A stretch of DNA of 64,000 nt from Undaria pinnatifida (GCA_012845835.1 JABAKD010000020.1:19637606-19701605); one strand, 5' to 3'; shown: positions 1-12,419, counted from the stretch's first letter. Made by a program: numbers and translations. Notes: a model not told the origin generated them from the sequence alone.

Positions 1-397
1 ATACCACAACATGCTGATGATGCTCACTAGTCATGCTCACAACTCGTCGGTTATATATGCTCACAACTCGTTGACTTTGCATGATGAGTGGTGTACTTCC
101 AATTCATCGACTCTTTATGTGACCTGACTCAGTAACCTAGTGCAAATGCCAGTGTAAGTAACACATGATAAAAATTTATTCCCCATGCGGGGGAACAACT
201 TCGCGATTTTTGCATGATGGCATGACTCAGTAATATAAATGGTATCATATGAAGCTTAATATTTAGTGCGATCAGCTACTGTTGTAAACAAAAATCTTTC
301 GTGCTAGAATTTAAACGAAATAATGAGAGAGCGGAAACAGGGTGATTATAAAAACATAATCTGTCTTCACGGGTCCATGATACCTGTAGCTAACGAG
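1..397. other. AT-rich DNA, no gene seen
   Basis: No open frame with coding character is visible. The first 80 bases repeat the phrase tgctcacaactcgt twice. The rest is AT-rich non-coding DNA leading into the tandem repeat that follows. Confidence 0.5.
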
Positions 398-1480
398 TTA
401 GGGTGACAGCGTATCGTTATGAAACCGTGGGTTCGTGTCTCACAAACTCCCGTGCTTTTTTCTTTTTTTTTTTTAGAGTGGGAGTTTTGCATGATATCTA
501 TTAGATCACTACTACTGTCTTCATACTCCCGATGTATACCAAAACCCGCCATTATAGCTATTATAATGGATTTTTTTTTTAGTAAGACCACCCCCAGGTA
601 GAGAAAATGTACCTACGCACTTAACCACAAGTACCACCAACCCTGACCAAGCCATCCATCCGCAAACCATCCACACAACATATGATAGAGCAGTATGGTG
701 GAAACTACATCAATAAATTTATCAAATAGATATGATGTTAGATCTAGTTTAAAATCCCCCACCCGAATTAAAAATACCAACACCAATCATTATAGTGAAG
801 AAAAACATTTTTGTTACAAAAGATTAACCCCCCCCCATTGAGAAAAAAATTACCCACGTAGTATATTACAAGTACCAACAAGCAGCTTGAAATGATGAGT
901 ATTGACTCGAAATTCGTCGAACTCACAGCTGACGTCCTGAAAATATTTATATAAAATGTTAGAGTGACAGCGTATCAATCTGGAACCATGGGTTCGAGTC
1001 CCACAGAGACTTTTTTTCTTTTTTGGAGGGGGGGGAGTAGCCGACTTTTCTTCTCGAATGCTGTGTTAGTAGAAACATATTAACATATTAGATATCTAAT
1101 AATACTCTGTATTCGTACTCCTCCCGATATTAAAGCGGAAAGCAAACAAAATAAACCACCCACCATACATATATAGGACAGAGCAGAATAGTGGAAACTA
1201 CAGTAATAAATTTAAAAAATAGATACTAGATGTTAGATCTAGCTCAAAATTCCCTACCTACGAAGTATAAATACCGAAACTAACCATTATAGTGGAGAAA
1301 AACAAAACATATATATATTTTTTTAAACAAAAAAATAGGACCCCTCCCAATAAAAAACTCACCCATATAGTATATTACAAGTGCCAACAACACAGCTTGC
1401 AAAGATGAGTAGTGACCCGATATTCGTCGAACTCACGGCTGACGTCGTTAAATATATTTTTATGAAATAATCGAATACCA
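398..1480 (+). repeat. Tandem repeat of about 560 bp, two diverged units
   Basis: Two head-to-tail units start with gttagggtgacagcgtatc at 398 and gttagagtgacagcgtatc at 959. Each begins with a segment containing GGGTTCG(A/T)GTC, like the T-arm (box B) of a tRNA, followed by a T run. Each continues through an AT-rich body (ttagatctag, ccattatagtg, gtatattacaagt) and ends with a copy of the short repeat whose forward frame reads MS.D..FVELTADV (885-950 and 1390-1465). The match is diverged but collinear over the whole unit. I read it as an old tandemly duplicated retroposon rather than a satellite, because only two units are present. Confidence 0.7.
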
Positions 1481-1877
1481 GATATTGCGCCTGAAAATCT
1501 TCGACCCCGTTATAGCAATAAACAATAAACACACGGAGTTTGTCCCAGCCGTTTGGTTACTTTCATCGTCCGAAACTCGTAAGTCAGCCGCAGTGTGTAA
1601 CCGACAATCGTAGCGTGAAAACACACCTTAATGAAATGCTCAACACCGCCGGCATTAGCTGAAACCTTCAAGACCTGCAACCCTTTTTTTGTGACGTACC
1701 ACTTGGAATTGGAGTGGAAACGCTTTGTCAGTGGTAGAATGGTTAAGACAGCGGACACTTAGTCGCGAAGATGCGAAGATAGGAAACATTTTTCACTTCC
1801 GCGAAGGTAGCTTAAGACAGCAGACACTCACTCTCTCGCGAACATAAAGGTGTGACACGAAATTAGCCGACCCTCAC

Positions 1878-4800
1878 TTGCGAAGATAACTCCTCCTGGG
1901 CAGTTTGAACGTCCTGTTTCAAACGAGCGACCAGCTCTTCGAGCTCGAGGCATCGTGCACGCAGCCCGGACGCGACCTGCACGGCGCTCTCTCGGCCTCC
2001 CTCCGTAGACGCCGCCTGCGCCTCCGCCAGTCTGAGGGCGTTTCGTCTTCGAGCGGTGATTTCAGCCGACAGTGTGTCCTGACAACGAGGCAGTGAGAAT
2101 CAGGGTGTTACACCTGTGCAGTCGGGAGGGGGCAAATCTCCGGGATACCCCCGCGGGCTTGCGGCTGATCATGTTACACTTTGAAAGACGGCAAAAAGGA
2201 ATAGGGAAGTCACTCGCGCGAGTGATACCGAGCCACTGCGAAAACAGATCCCGCAAAAAAACAACATAACATCAACATAACATCAACGTAACATCAACGT
2301 AACATCAACACGACCCCCCCAGCAGTAGCCACGGTCGTTTGCGAGAGACATTCAGACAATAAAATGTTGGCACAATCGCTAGCGCTCACCCACCACCAAG
2401 CGGCGCGTACCACCCGCCGTTACTCCTTCTACCTTTCTTTACCTGTAGCTCCCTCAGCTGGCTTTGGGTCTCCCCCTGCGCTGTTGTCACGCTGCTGCCC
2501 AAGGCAGCCAGATTTTCAGCGGCAGGGTCGGATTCGATGTGCCGTTCTAACCGCATCACCTGGAAAACAACCGTTGGGTGGAAGTTCGAAAAGTAACCCT
2601 TAAGCTCGCCATATGCGTGGTAGGAAATCGGCCTTCCGTCATTAGATGTCCGTCGGACGACACAATGTTCTGGTTATTTCCAGGAATATTTTTGCGTTAT
2701 CGACTTTGAAGCTGCACATTGTCGGGTGAAAAAAATAATAAGCATCCTTTCAGCAAGGTTCATGCTGTTCGTGCGTATTGTTAGGCAGGCGTTTTTCATC
2801 CAATCAAGATAGGGCTGGCCTGTCTGTGGTCGCGGAAGTACCCCTCTCACCTCGGATCGAAGGCCGACAAGTTCCTCTTCCAAGGACCGGAAGCTCTTGT
2901 TCGCCATGTTGGCCAACCGCTCCTCAGTGATCTCCACTCGTCCTTTGAGGAGACTTATCGCTTGCGGCACGTTGGTGCTCTCCACCACGCGCTTGGCCGT
3001 ATCCGTCATCATCCCCGACAACTGCAAAAACCAGCACAAGACAGCACCAGGACGACGACCGCGCAAAGCTCGGGTCCGCGAGCGTTTCACAGGATCCCGA
3101 TTCCTTCGAAATACCCATGAAGATAACCATGCAAGTCGCGAGAAGTCTCGCTTTGCTTGACCAAGCTATGTGAGCGCATTACGACGTTGTAGCGCTTTTT
3201 TATAAATTGGACAAAGACGCCTTGATACTGGCAATACATGTGCTGCCACCGTCGATTTACGTAGTATTCTGAGGTGTCCAATGTAAAACCATGTACGAAG
3301 ACTACCAAGGTATACAACGGTCGCCTGCTGAAGAAATTTGAAAAAAAAAAAGCTGCACGTGACCATGGACGGTTGCCCTAGTACTACTGCGAAACCAAAA
3401 TCCACACTAATTTCAAGTAGTTTGTGGCTAATAAAAACGTAGGTCAAGTTGTAAACGCGTTAAGTTGCAGGTGCAGGAAGCGGTGCGTCGAGCGTAACAA
3501 GTGAAAGGTGAAATTATTGACCCGAAAGCGTCACCAGGCACAAGACCTAATTCCCACCTCGTTGGCAAGTGAAGCCTTCAAGGCGTCCAGCTTCTCGCTC
3601 GTAGCCGTCGTCAATGACTCCTGCAGGTGGTGGTGGTGGTGGAGGAGTTACACACGAGGGCGTGTTGTAGGAAGGGCTACAGGAAGGGGTGTGACTTGCT
3701 GTTACTTCACGGCTGGTTATAACTGAGTCTGTGGCGCAACAGCTAACCATTGTAAGTGACTTCGTAGTTAACACCAAGCATTCAGCACCATACAGCCACA
3801 AACGTGCAAGTCGGATGCGAAGACAAAAACCTACGCGAAATACTGCACACAATTAACTGCACTACCTAAGTTGTTAACTAAATAGTTCGTCGGTGACTTA
3901 CTACTTCTACTTTTAGGTATTAGCACAAGTAATGTCCGCCAACTCATGGTCTCACAGCCACAGGGGTTTCGCTCAGGGATTTACACGTTATGCCCTACGC
4001 GAACAGGCAGAAGCGGGCACGATATGTGTGATCTTACTCCGAGGAGGAGGCGCTGCAGCTGACTTGACTATCGACGAACGACCAGGCCAGCATTTCCAAG
4101 CGGGATCGACGTTGCTCCCCATGAGACAAGAGACAAGGTTAATGCCAAGGGCACCTCTGTCTCGCCTGGATCTGCTGCCGTGATACCAACTGCTCTGTTA
4201 TCCCCCCGGCGAAAGCTTGCTGCTCCTCCTGTCGTGTCTCAAGCCGCCGTAAGCTTTGGCATAGCGCGGCCATGTTACTTTCCGAACCGGAATACGCAGC
4301 GCCCAGAGCCTTGACGTGCTCCGCTAGCTGTTTCGTGGCCTCCCTCGTTCCCTTCGCCTCTCCCGTCAGCGCTGCCTACGGAGTCGACAGGAATCACAAG
4401 AAGAAGGGCACCAAAACCTGACATTCATACGTACATTCCCCCGTCAGCGTGCGCAACAAGCCTGGAAGTTGCACGTGTTCTTGCTCGTTTCTTTTTTGTC
4501 GGCGCCAAGCACGCGTCTAGCTTTGTCAAAACTAGACTAAGCTTTTACCTTGCAGCATGTATTCCAGCACAATCCTGGAACTTGTTCAAGCGGCCACACT
4601 TGCAAGATGAAGCTGCCAACAGGGTGTTTACGGCATACCAATTAGAGCTGGGTACGAAAAAAACATAGTATTATTAACAATATTGAAACCGACGAACGAT
4701 ATAACCCAAGGAAAACCTAACTCGAGAAAAACTAGCAAAATCGAGCGAAAATGGCACATCTAACCTAATTTTTCGTGGGTTGGGTTGGCGTTCGGTTTCG

Positions 4801-7800
4801 ACGTTCGTCGGTTTCAATGCTATTAATAGTATAAAATGTTTTCCTGCCCAGCCAAATTTGGGATCCCGGAATCACCCAAAGAGCAGTTGTACGAAAGCTA
4901 GCCCTAACGCTGGCCCTAGGGTTATGCATACAGTAGGTGGCCTTATATAGTGCGGGTATGTGTCACGAAAATTTACCCGCACTATACCGGGCACCCGCAC
5001 TATATAAAAACCGGCCACTATAGAGGGGTCTATATTGTGCCAAACGATTTCAACCGCACAATATCGGACACCCGCACTATATGACCCGCACTATATAGGG
5101 CCACCTACTGTATCCCTAACTAGCTTGCCTCCAGAATGGCGACGCGTTGCGAGGTGCTGTTTTCCTCCGCTCCAAGACGAGCCGCTAGACCTTGCACCTC
5201 GTCCGACACTCGTTCCACCGCCTGACGAAACCGCGCAGCTCTAACCTCGTCAGCCTGTATTCTGGTTCGCGCTTCCTCTTCCAGAGCCTTCACCTGCTGT
5301 TGAGTCATCTCTTGCACCTGCATACGATGCGGCAGCCGAGAATGTGGAACAAAGTGTTTAGGCCGAGTTTTAAGTATGCAAAGGGGTGATGGGAGGGCAC
5401 TCGCTGTGTGCTGAAATTAATCTCCGCCTGTCAAGCATGCGGTGATGAGAGGGTACTCGTTGTCAGCCGAGATGCGCGAAAGGCTGTTGAGCATGCGGTG
5501 ATGAGAGGGCACGCACTCTGCCAGGCGAGGTGCTGAGAGCCACTTGACCGCTAACTTGAGCGCACTATCCGCATTCGGGGTGACACCTATACTCAATAGT
5601 ATATATTCAATAGTGTCATCAATAGTGTATAACTATCCATTGGTGTTCATCAGAAAGCCTTCCACCTTCTGGTCTGACCTCCAGTCAGCGCTGATTGACG
5701 AACACGGCAAAACATAAGCTATAGACTATCTTGATTGTGGTATATCCACCCAAAACAGAGGCATACGGGAATACCAAAGATTGAGGATTTTACCCTTGGT
5801 TCTCGTAGGGAGGCCAGGGCCAGCTAACTCGTTTTGAAGACCCGTACCCAAATGTATGTAAGTGAAGGAACTGCGGCATCAATATCGGCATCAATATCGG
5901 CATCAATATCGGAACTAATATAGGCATCAGTGCATCAATATCGGATCCAAAACAGCGTGCTGGTTCTTTTCATTAATAGTGAGGCAAAGAAAACGACAGC
6001 CGTCGATGCGTCGTCCACTGCTTTTTTAATGGCACATACACCTGGTACCTTCAATCGCTCGTTTCCGAAATAAGATCAGAACACAGTAAATAAATTAGTA
6101 CTTCGAAGTACGAAGTACGAAGTACCAGTTTTGATTGTTGTGACCTTTATGATCGTGATGATCGTTATGATCGTTGGCAGTGTGATGCGTTCTAGAGTCT
6201 ACGCGCGAACTAAATAAGCCATTACAACGACCGAGCGGCCCTTCCGTGCCAGTGCGCTTTTAGTCACATTAGTTTTCCGTTGAAAGTAGCTACCCGCCCG
6301 ATTGTAGTGTGCGGGTGAAGGGCGCGCGGCGAATACCGATATGAGCTCAAGCACCACGTCGTTTGTCCTTCGTTGGGGTGACGATGGTTTGCGACGTAAT
6401 CCTTGGCGCCTGGCATGCGCCATTGCCGTTGAGCACACATTGGAGATCGATCGCTCCACACACCGTCAACGTTCCATGCACGAATTCAAGCACGGCCACA
6501 CCACCAGCTACCACATTTACTACATATTCAGGACTATTATGTTGATATATTGATGACTATTAATTCAGTATGAACTAGTTTCCCACAATTAATCCTGGCC
6601 CCTACTAATATCTACCGTTTTGGGTGTATTTACCTTCGGCGCGAGAGACAGAGTCGTCTCGATGCGATTTTGCCGCTCTTGAACGCGCGCCAGCTCAGCA
6701 TCCAGATATCGTGCTTGCTCGCGAACCTGGGGGAGATATATATGGACAACGGAGAATGGAGATACTACTGCTGTAGTTGCGAGGGTTGTAACGGCATTGG
6801 CCCAGGTTCGAATAGATAGTTGGGCATCGACAAAATGGTTGATGTTCGATGACGTTGTTGAACTCTACCTGGCTCTAAAACCTGTCCCTTACCGTACCTC
6901 TAACCCCGACCGATGGCGAAAAAACTCGCAATGAAGACGTGATGAAGAGTTCGAGTGGGCCATCAACAACTTTGTCGAAGCTGAGTCACGTCGTACCGAT
7001 GTTTGCATCGAAGGCGTTGGCCCCTCTTTTAAAGCGATGAAAATCAATCACCACAAAAAATAAAACCGTGTTTTCGCGACGGTCGACGTATCCATCAAGG
7101 GTCGTTTCTAACGAAGCTATGATATTATTTCGCTTTTTACCGAAAGTTTCGGTTTTTCCCGAAATAGAACGAAATACTGTAGATTCTATTTCGGGAGAAA
7201 CCTAGCTTTTTCTCCCCCGAAAAAACTGGCTTTCAAGTTTTTCAGTTTTTTTAGGGAAAAAACTGAAATTTAGGTACAAGGATGTGTAGAGGACCGGGCA
7301 GCCGCTCCGCTCGAGCTGCGCCACCACTCGCGAGCGCACGAGACTGAGCAGGGTCGTTCCCAAGGTCAATGACAGGTCATGGCTGATCGTAGAAGGCGCA
7401 GTGAGCTTCTGAGCTCTCGTCGTCGAGTTGACAAAGTGCCCGCACCGAGGCGGCCGACCGAACGAGCTCGCTGACGGCAGTAGCTGAGACTTTTGTCGCA
7501 TTGGGCGGTGTAGCGCGACGAGTTGGTGATGGATTTCACTCCCCAAGGCATCGACACGTGCCTACGAGTAAGGCCGACTCCAGTGGGACAACCACGTGGG
7601 TGTCTTCCGCGAGCGTCGCTGCTGTAGTGACGGCCCTATGCCGGGTGGACGATGGTTTTGCGAGTCAACTGAGGCTCGTACTCGTTAAGATTCAATCCGC
7701 GTAGATTTCGGTAAAATGCCGAAATTTCACCAAAAACTGAAGTGCTGTACCAGTACGTATCGTTTAATGTCAAGAACGACCCTAGTAGGGCCATGACGGC

Positions 7801-9353
7801 ATCATCTCCACCAAAAATTGTCATCCTCGGCCCCTGTTTGCGGTGTTTGCGGTGGCGTCGCTTTGAACGTGAGGCATTCTATCCAACATCAACACGTGTT
7901 TGCGGTGGCGTAGCGTTGAACGTGAGGCAGTCTATCCAACATCAACATGCGCAAAAGGAATAACGTGAGTGCGTGCACAAAATGAATTCGGCTTGGTGCG
8001 AGCTCCAACGATTCCATTCACACCTTTTCATTACCATCTATGAATTCATTGCGTTTTTTACCTACACGACGAGAAACCCACAAGATGGATGCTTGAATGG
8101 TGTGCACGACCCTCATCCAACAAGCGGTCTACGGCGCCTTTTCAATCTATTCTTGTATTAAAGAAAAAAGGGTCTCACGCGTAACATGACCCCCACCGCA
8201 ATTTTAATCTTATAACAAAAAATTACCTCCGTGACGGCAGTATCCCGGGCGCCAAGCGAGCTTATACTAGCGGTAGAGTCCTCCATCCAATTTTGCAGCT
8301 GAGCCAACGAGAGACGGCAACACGTCACGCGAGGCCAACGACAATGGCGTGAACACACTCTTGTAGTGTGCGTACAGTATCGTATCTATGGCGTTGCAAG
8401 CATCGTTCAGGGCGCCTATACATCCCACCCCACGGGTGTGGATGGCCGTGTATGCATGGTACCATTACGAGCGAGACTTACGTAATACAACCGTTGTGCG
8501 TTTTTGATTTCATAATACTGCTGATCAAGGTTAAACACGGCCGTGCGGTGCAGATATCCGTTGGCATTTGATAGCCGTGGTGACACGCAGACACTAATGC
8601 AGTACGCGTCGTTCGGATCGCTTCCACATCTTACCCCGACCCGTTTGGATGGCCGTGTATCAAGGGTCAAGACTTACACAATAATACCGTTGTGTGCTTA
8701 CGTTCGTATGTGTTGCATACTTGATTGTGCAGGCATCATAATCGTTTGACGTTTGTTTACCGTGGTGACCTGCAGGTTTCTGAGATATTACACACAATTA
8801 CCGCAGCCAGCCCAAAATACACCAGGTACCTGGTATCTCACTTTTACATCTGCCGTCGTCGCAAATGACGGTCGGTCGGAATGCACATCCGTTGCATCAC
8901 AGATCTGCTCACCTTCTGGCCAAGGGTGCCCACTTTCCTCTCCAACAAGCCCCTCCGCTGCACTTCCGTCTCAAGCCTCTGCTCCAACTTATTCAAATAT
9001 TCACCCTGATAGGAGCCATTTGTATGACTGCCTGGCCGATCCAGATTGCCTCCCAAACCCGCGCCGCCGCCGCCGCCGCCGGCGTCGGCACCTCTCGGTA
9101 CCTGCAGTCTCGACAAGTCGCCATATTTTGCAAAACTTAGATTAGCGTCCGAGCCATGTAACGGTGGGTTGGGTTGGTGCTTTAGCCTTCCTGGGGGAGG
9201 GAGGATCGGAAGCTTTGCTGCTGCTTCCACATCATCATTCCTGGTTTCGGGAGGGGCTTTTCTGCGGGCTTCAACTTGTGCATCTAAGAAAGCGTGGTAG
9301 TCTCTTTGTCGCCTGCGTCGCTCTTCGCCACTCTCTTCGTGATCGAATTGCAT
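1878..9353 (-). CDS. Coiled-coil protein, multi-exon, all introns phase 0
   Basis: Nine minus-strand exons join in one frame: 9353-8913 (147 codons from ATG 9353), 8298-8227 (24), 6726-6634 (31), 5317-5129 (63), 4375-4187 (63), 3620-3558 (21), 3021-2851 (57), 2559-2443 (39) and 2078-1878 (67). A possible tenth, 1674-1627 (16 codons), would extend it. If CAA|GTGAGG at 1878 is not a donor, the frame stops 15 bases later. Exons are preceded by AG and followed by GT, except 5129, which uses GAG|GCAAGC (GC-AG). The 512 residues are rich in E, Q, R, A and L with heptad spacing; examples are LEEEARTRIQADEVRAARF (exon 4) and ARCLELEELVARLKQDVQ (exon 9). The first exon has an RRRRQRDYHAFLDAQVEARR helix, a Pro-rich linker and a Gly run. 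This composition suits a structural or centrosome/cilium-type scaffold, but I recognise no family. An additional 5' exon is possible. Confidence 0.75.
4931..5110. mobile_element. Mariner-type MITE, 180 bp, TA-flanked
   Basis: The ends are inverted repeats: CAGTAGGTGGCC at 4931 and GGCCACCTACTG ending at 5110, each flanked by TA as expected for the Tc1/mariner superfamily. The inside repeats cccgcactatata and carries gccaaacgatttcaaccg, a motif shared with the elements at 16960-17190 and 19137-19376. There is no coding capacity. It lies inside an intron of the coiled-coil gene, 18 bases downstream of the GC donor at 5128. Confidence 0.8.
6780..7740. pseudogene. Possible decayed coding DNA inside an intron
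   Basis: On the plus strand 6790-7060, one frame reads ARVVTALAQVRIDSWASTKW, LMFDDVVELYLALKPVPYR and, past a stop, FEWAINNFVEAESRRTD, which has ordinary protein composition. On the minus strand 7640-7380, pieces in successive frames read AVTTAATLAEDTHVVVPLES, VDALGSEIHHQLVALHRP and ATAVSELVRSAASVRALCQL, as if frameshifted. Neither stretch has clean splice borders, and I recognise no family. They could be relics of transposon genes, or chance. The adjoining 7140-7260 is a run of self-similar tttcgg/gaaat sequence. Confidence 0.2.
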
Positions 9354-10849
9354 TGTCGCGACTCATGAGGCGGGGAGGAACACAAAGAGTGGTGCCGGTG
9401 AAATCAAGAAGATCATGATCGCCAGCAGTAGTATCCTGTGACCCTCCTCGTGAACGTCACACGCTATTACTTTGATGCGTCTTTGCGCCGGCGTTTTTTT
9501 GGTCGGTCGTCCATTGCGGTCGTGGGTAAAACATTGATAGAAAATGTAACGGGTTTTTATCACGCCTTCCATCTCTATAACAAACCTGGCGTGTTGCAAT
9601 TTTTGATTTTTTTCTTTCTTTGCCTCAGAACAACGTTGAAACAATAGCAGGCACTGGAAGGACGGAGGAAATACAGCAGCTACCAGGATGACGGTCATAT
9701 GCCTGGGCCCCTGCTGCATCCCCGTATCGGCATTCCTACCCCTTCTCCTGATCTTCATTTCTCCCATCCTCAGCCTTCTGCGAAAAACCCCGCTAGGTAT
9801 GTACGACAGGTTCATCGGAGGTTACTATAGCTTTTTTTTTTTTGAGCGCACTGCTTGTATGTAGGTACGTATTAGTCCTGGTCTATATAGCATAGTACCG
9901 CTGATATTAATAGTACAGACCATCACCACTCTGCCACTACAGCAACGGCAACAACGTTTACCTGGGGGTTTTACTACTGCTGTACCTGCGGCACCTGGTG
10001 CTGCTGCTGTACCTGGTGTGATCAAACGGTCGCCCTTGATAGCATGCGGCTATTTATAGAGCGTGACCTGTCCGACTCCTGGGTTGGACTACCCGTACAC
10101 GTAAAACATAAAATAGGGTACCACAGAGTACGAGTACTTGGTACTGACACAACCGATACTTGGTGTACAAACGCGTACAATACCAGCGGAGCAATATATG
10201 CGCAGATGCCAACCAAAATCCCTCCTCCCCTGCTGTCTCTTCTGTCTGTGTTGTCTTCTTCTACCCAACGACGTCAGTACAACCCAGTGTCCGTGCTGAT
10301 TCTTCATCCTAGAGAATGATACAAATTATGTGGTCGCATACTGACAAGAGTACACCAAACAGTCGCAATTCATCAAGGTAACAGGTAAAGCAAGTGAAAT
10401 GCTATACGTATAGCGTACCGGGTACGAGACCACAACAAAACAAGCCAGACCTGTACCGTCGTATTATTCGATTATTCCACGGTAAGTAAGACACTGCTGC
10501 TGGCTGTAGCTCTGGCTAGGACCTCGCGTCGGTACAGTAGCATCAGATAGTTGTGTTTGTCGTCAACTGTGTGCGTTGGTGGGAAGCTTTCTGCTGCTGC
10601 ATTCAGCTGCGGCTGCTGAGGTTCCCGATGATGTTGTGTTGAACAAACGAACGCGACCTGTTCCTCGGTTTGTTCTTTTTCGGAGATTCCGGTTGTCGGG
10701 CAGGACACGGAGATTCTGGCACGCGAGGCTGGCAACAAAGACGTCGGGAGACATGCCAAGCAAGGCAAACCGTGCTTTGTCAAGGATGTACGAAGTAGGG
10801 TGGAGCTGAGCGTTCCACCCTTTTGCGCTTTTTTTGTTTCTCGTCACTT
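9354..10849. other. Upstream of the coiled-coil gene; no gene recognised
   Basis: Several open frames of 65-150 codons exist on both strands, but none has a coherent motif, splice borders or recognisable family. A poly-T run lies at 9832-9842. An untranslated leader or first exon of the minus-strand coiled-coil gene may lie here, and I could not place it. Confidence 0.4.
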
Positions 10850-10960
10850 TTTACTTTCCAGCTCAACCCAACCTCTTGAGAGTTTTTTCCCTCAACGACG
10901 TTCCGGACAAGCCGTGGTCACAGGTGTCGTCCCTTCTTCCCCCCGGTTCGTGTATATAAC
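10850..10960 (-). repeat. Truncated SINE-A fragment
   Basis: The stretch ctttccagctcaaccc ... ggacaagccgtggtcacaggtgtcgtcccttcttcccccc matches the 3' part of the tRNA-derived SINE seen complete at 15264-15568. It is cut off where the hAT-like element begins. Confidence 0.65.
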
Positions 10961-11427
10961 TAGGGCTGTGAGTCGGTTTCATTTCACGGTTAATAACTAG
11001 TCGCTAGTCGGCTAGCTGACTTTAGTCGGTAAGCCGGTTGGCTTCGCCAGCCGACTTGCCCACTAAAGTCAGACGAGCGAAGCGAGCCAAAAAAGCCCCC
11101 CCCGGCCCCGCTGGAGGCGCCTCCGGAGGGCCCACCGGAGGATCCCGCTGAAATCGCCGCCGGAGACAATGAATACGCTATTTGGCTTCATTTTACACAA
11201 GAAAAGCGCAAAAAAGATTACCTAATTTAATAGATATTCGCATAAGTTTCAAGCGAAACAACAAAAAAGCTTCAGTTTGCATAAGAAATGCACAAGAAAC
11301 GACGAGTACAACGCATGTACCAGGTAAAATTACCCCTATTAGAGGAACGTGAAAGAAATTGCTTGAGTCGCGCCACACTACCTGGCGGGGATTCGAGCGA
11401 AAAAGCGAAAAAGCGGTGTAAAAACTC

Positions 11428-11538
11428 GTCACCAGGATAGCGGTGCAAAACTTATCCCCAGAACGTCACCAGGATAGCGGTGCAAAACTTATCCCCAGAA
11501 CGTCACCAGGATAGCGGTGCAAAAATTATCCCCAGAAC
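11428..11538. repeat. Three tandem 37-bp units
   Basis: The unit gtcaccaggatagcggtgca... starts at 11428, 11465 and 11502 with near-perfect identity, inside the hAT-like element. Confidence 0.9.
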
Positions 11539-11564
11539 CAAAGGTCTTGGATCCCTCCGTAATG

Positions 11565-12172
11565 TTATTCGCTCCCAACCTTGCGCGAAACGCGCGCGTC
11601 GATGACGACCGCAACTCCTAACCATCGATTATTGGGGCTGTCGATGATGAACCGAATCATCATCTTGCTCGTGAAAGGCTTGACGCCGTCCATGTAGGCA
11701 GTGATGCTCCCCGCATCATTCTCGCTCGAGGCCCCGCCACTGCCTCCACCTTTGTCATCCGCCCCACGCGCCTCATGTCCTTTCAGGGGTTCGCAATGCC
11801 CTTTCCTCTTTGCGTCTAGATGCTGCCTCAAATGGGTAAGAAACCCGAACCTAACCTCGGCATCGATCGGCGAAATCTCCGTTCGCCTCGCAAAGCTTGC
11901 CCACCGCTATGCCAGGGAGCGAGTCCTTGAGGTATATCATGAAAAACTTCCACAGCAGGTTGTTGGATCTGAGCGGCTTGCTGCGCCTCTACTGGTGCTT
12001 CATGCTTCATGCGGTTGAGCACCGTTTCGGGGTTGCGTGCACTCGCCAAGGTGGTCCGCGGGCCGATAATGGCCACAACGTTGCCGACGGGATCTCCGCC
12101 GTCAGCGTTGGCATTGGGTGCGCCAGGGCTGACGCCGTCGGCACCGTCGAGAGAGATGGGCTGTCCCGCCAT
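11565..12172 (-). pseudogene. hAT transposase N-terminal remnant with BED zinc finger
   Basis: A frame opens at ATG 12172 (MAGQPISLDGADGVSPG...). After a frame change, or an unrecognised intron, the minus strand reads SNNLLWKFFMIYLKDS followed by KLCEANGDF. After another change it reads GFLTHLRQHLDAKRKGHCEP, ending at the stop near 11565. The order W-x-FF, a Cys ligand, L-x-x-HL and a downstream Cys is that of a BED zinc finger, the DNA-binding domain at the N-terminus of many hAT transposases. The next segment, ITAYMDGVKPFTSKMMIRFI, resembles the start of the transposase proper. The RNase-H-like catalytic core is absent. I infer an internally deleted, frameshifted transposase gene. Confidence 0.55.
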
Positions 12173-12419
12173 GTGTGCGTGTGTGTGGATCTCCCGCTGT
12201 GCGCTGCAGTGTCACAGGGCGTGTGAGGGGTATCCGCAGCCCGCAGCAATTCACGTTAAAAGCTGTACCCCGCATTTTGGCAACCGTCGTACAGTTGAGG
12301 AAACCCAACAAGTCGGAAAGTTGGCACCTCCGTTTCACGACTGACTACTAGTCCGATTATTAATATTCAGTAATAACTAGTCGGCTTAAGTTGTGCCGAC
12401 TCACAGCCCTATATACATC

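Larger units (their letters stand above)
10961..12411. mobile_element. hAT-like DNA transposon remnant, 1.45 kb
   Basis: The ends are 16-bp perfect inverted repeats, TAGGGCTGTGAGTCGG at 10961 and its complement ending at 12411. Short subterminal repeats of actagtcggct occur at both ends, which is typical of hAT elements. The flanks are tatataac on the left and tatacatc on the right, only partly alike, so an 8-bp target duplication is likely decayed. The interior carries a minus-strand coding remnant with a BED-type zinc finger (separate entry) and a three-unit tandem repeat. It is too short to encode a full transposase, so it is non-autonomous. Confidence 0.75.

Noticed and set aside
398-460. 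Possible tRNA gene
   Set aside because: The T-arm-like box is present, but no matching acceptor stem, D-arm or anticodon arm can be folded, and the segment is part of a repeat.
10472-10847. Overlapping minus frames of 94-103 codons upstream of the coiled-coil gene
   Set aside because: No motif, no phase-compatible junction to the first coiled-coil exon, and all frames are equally open.
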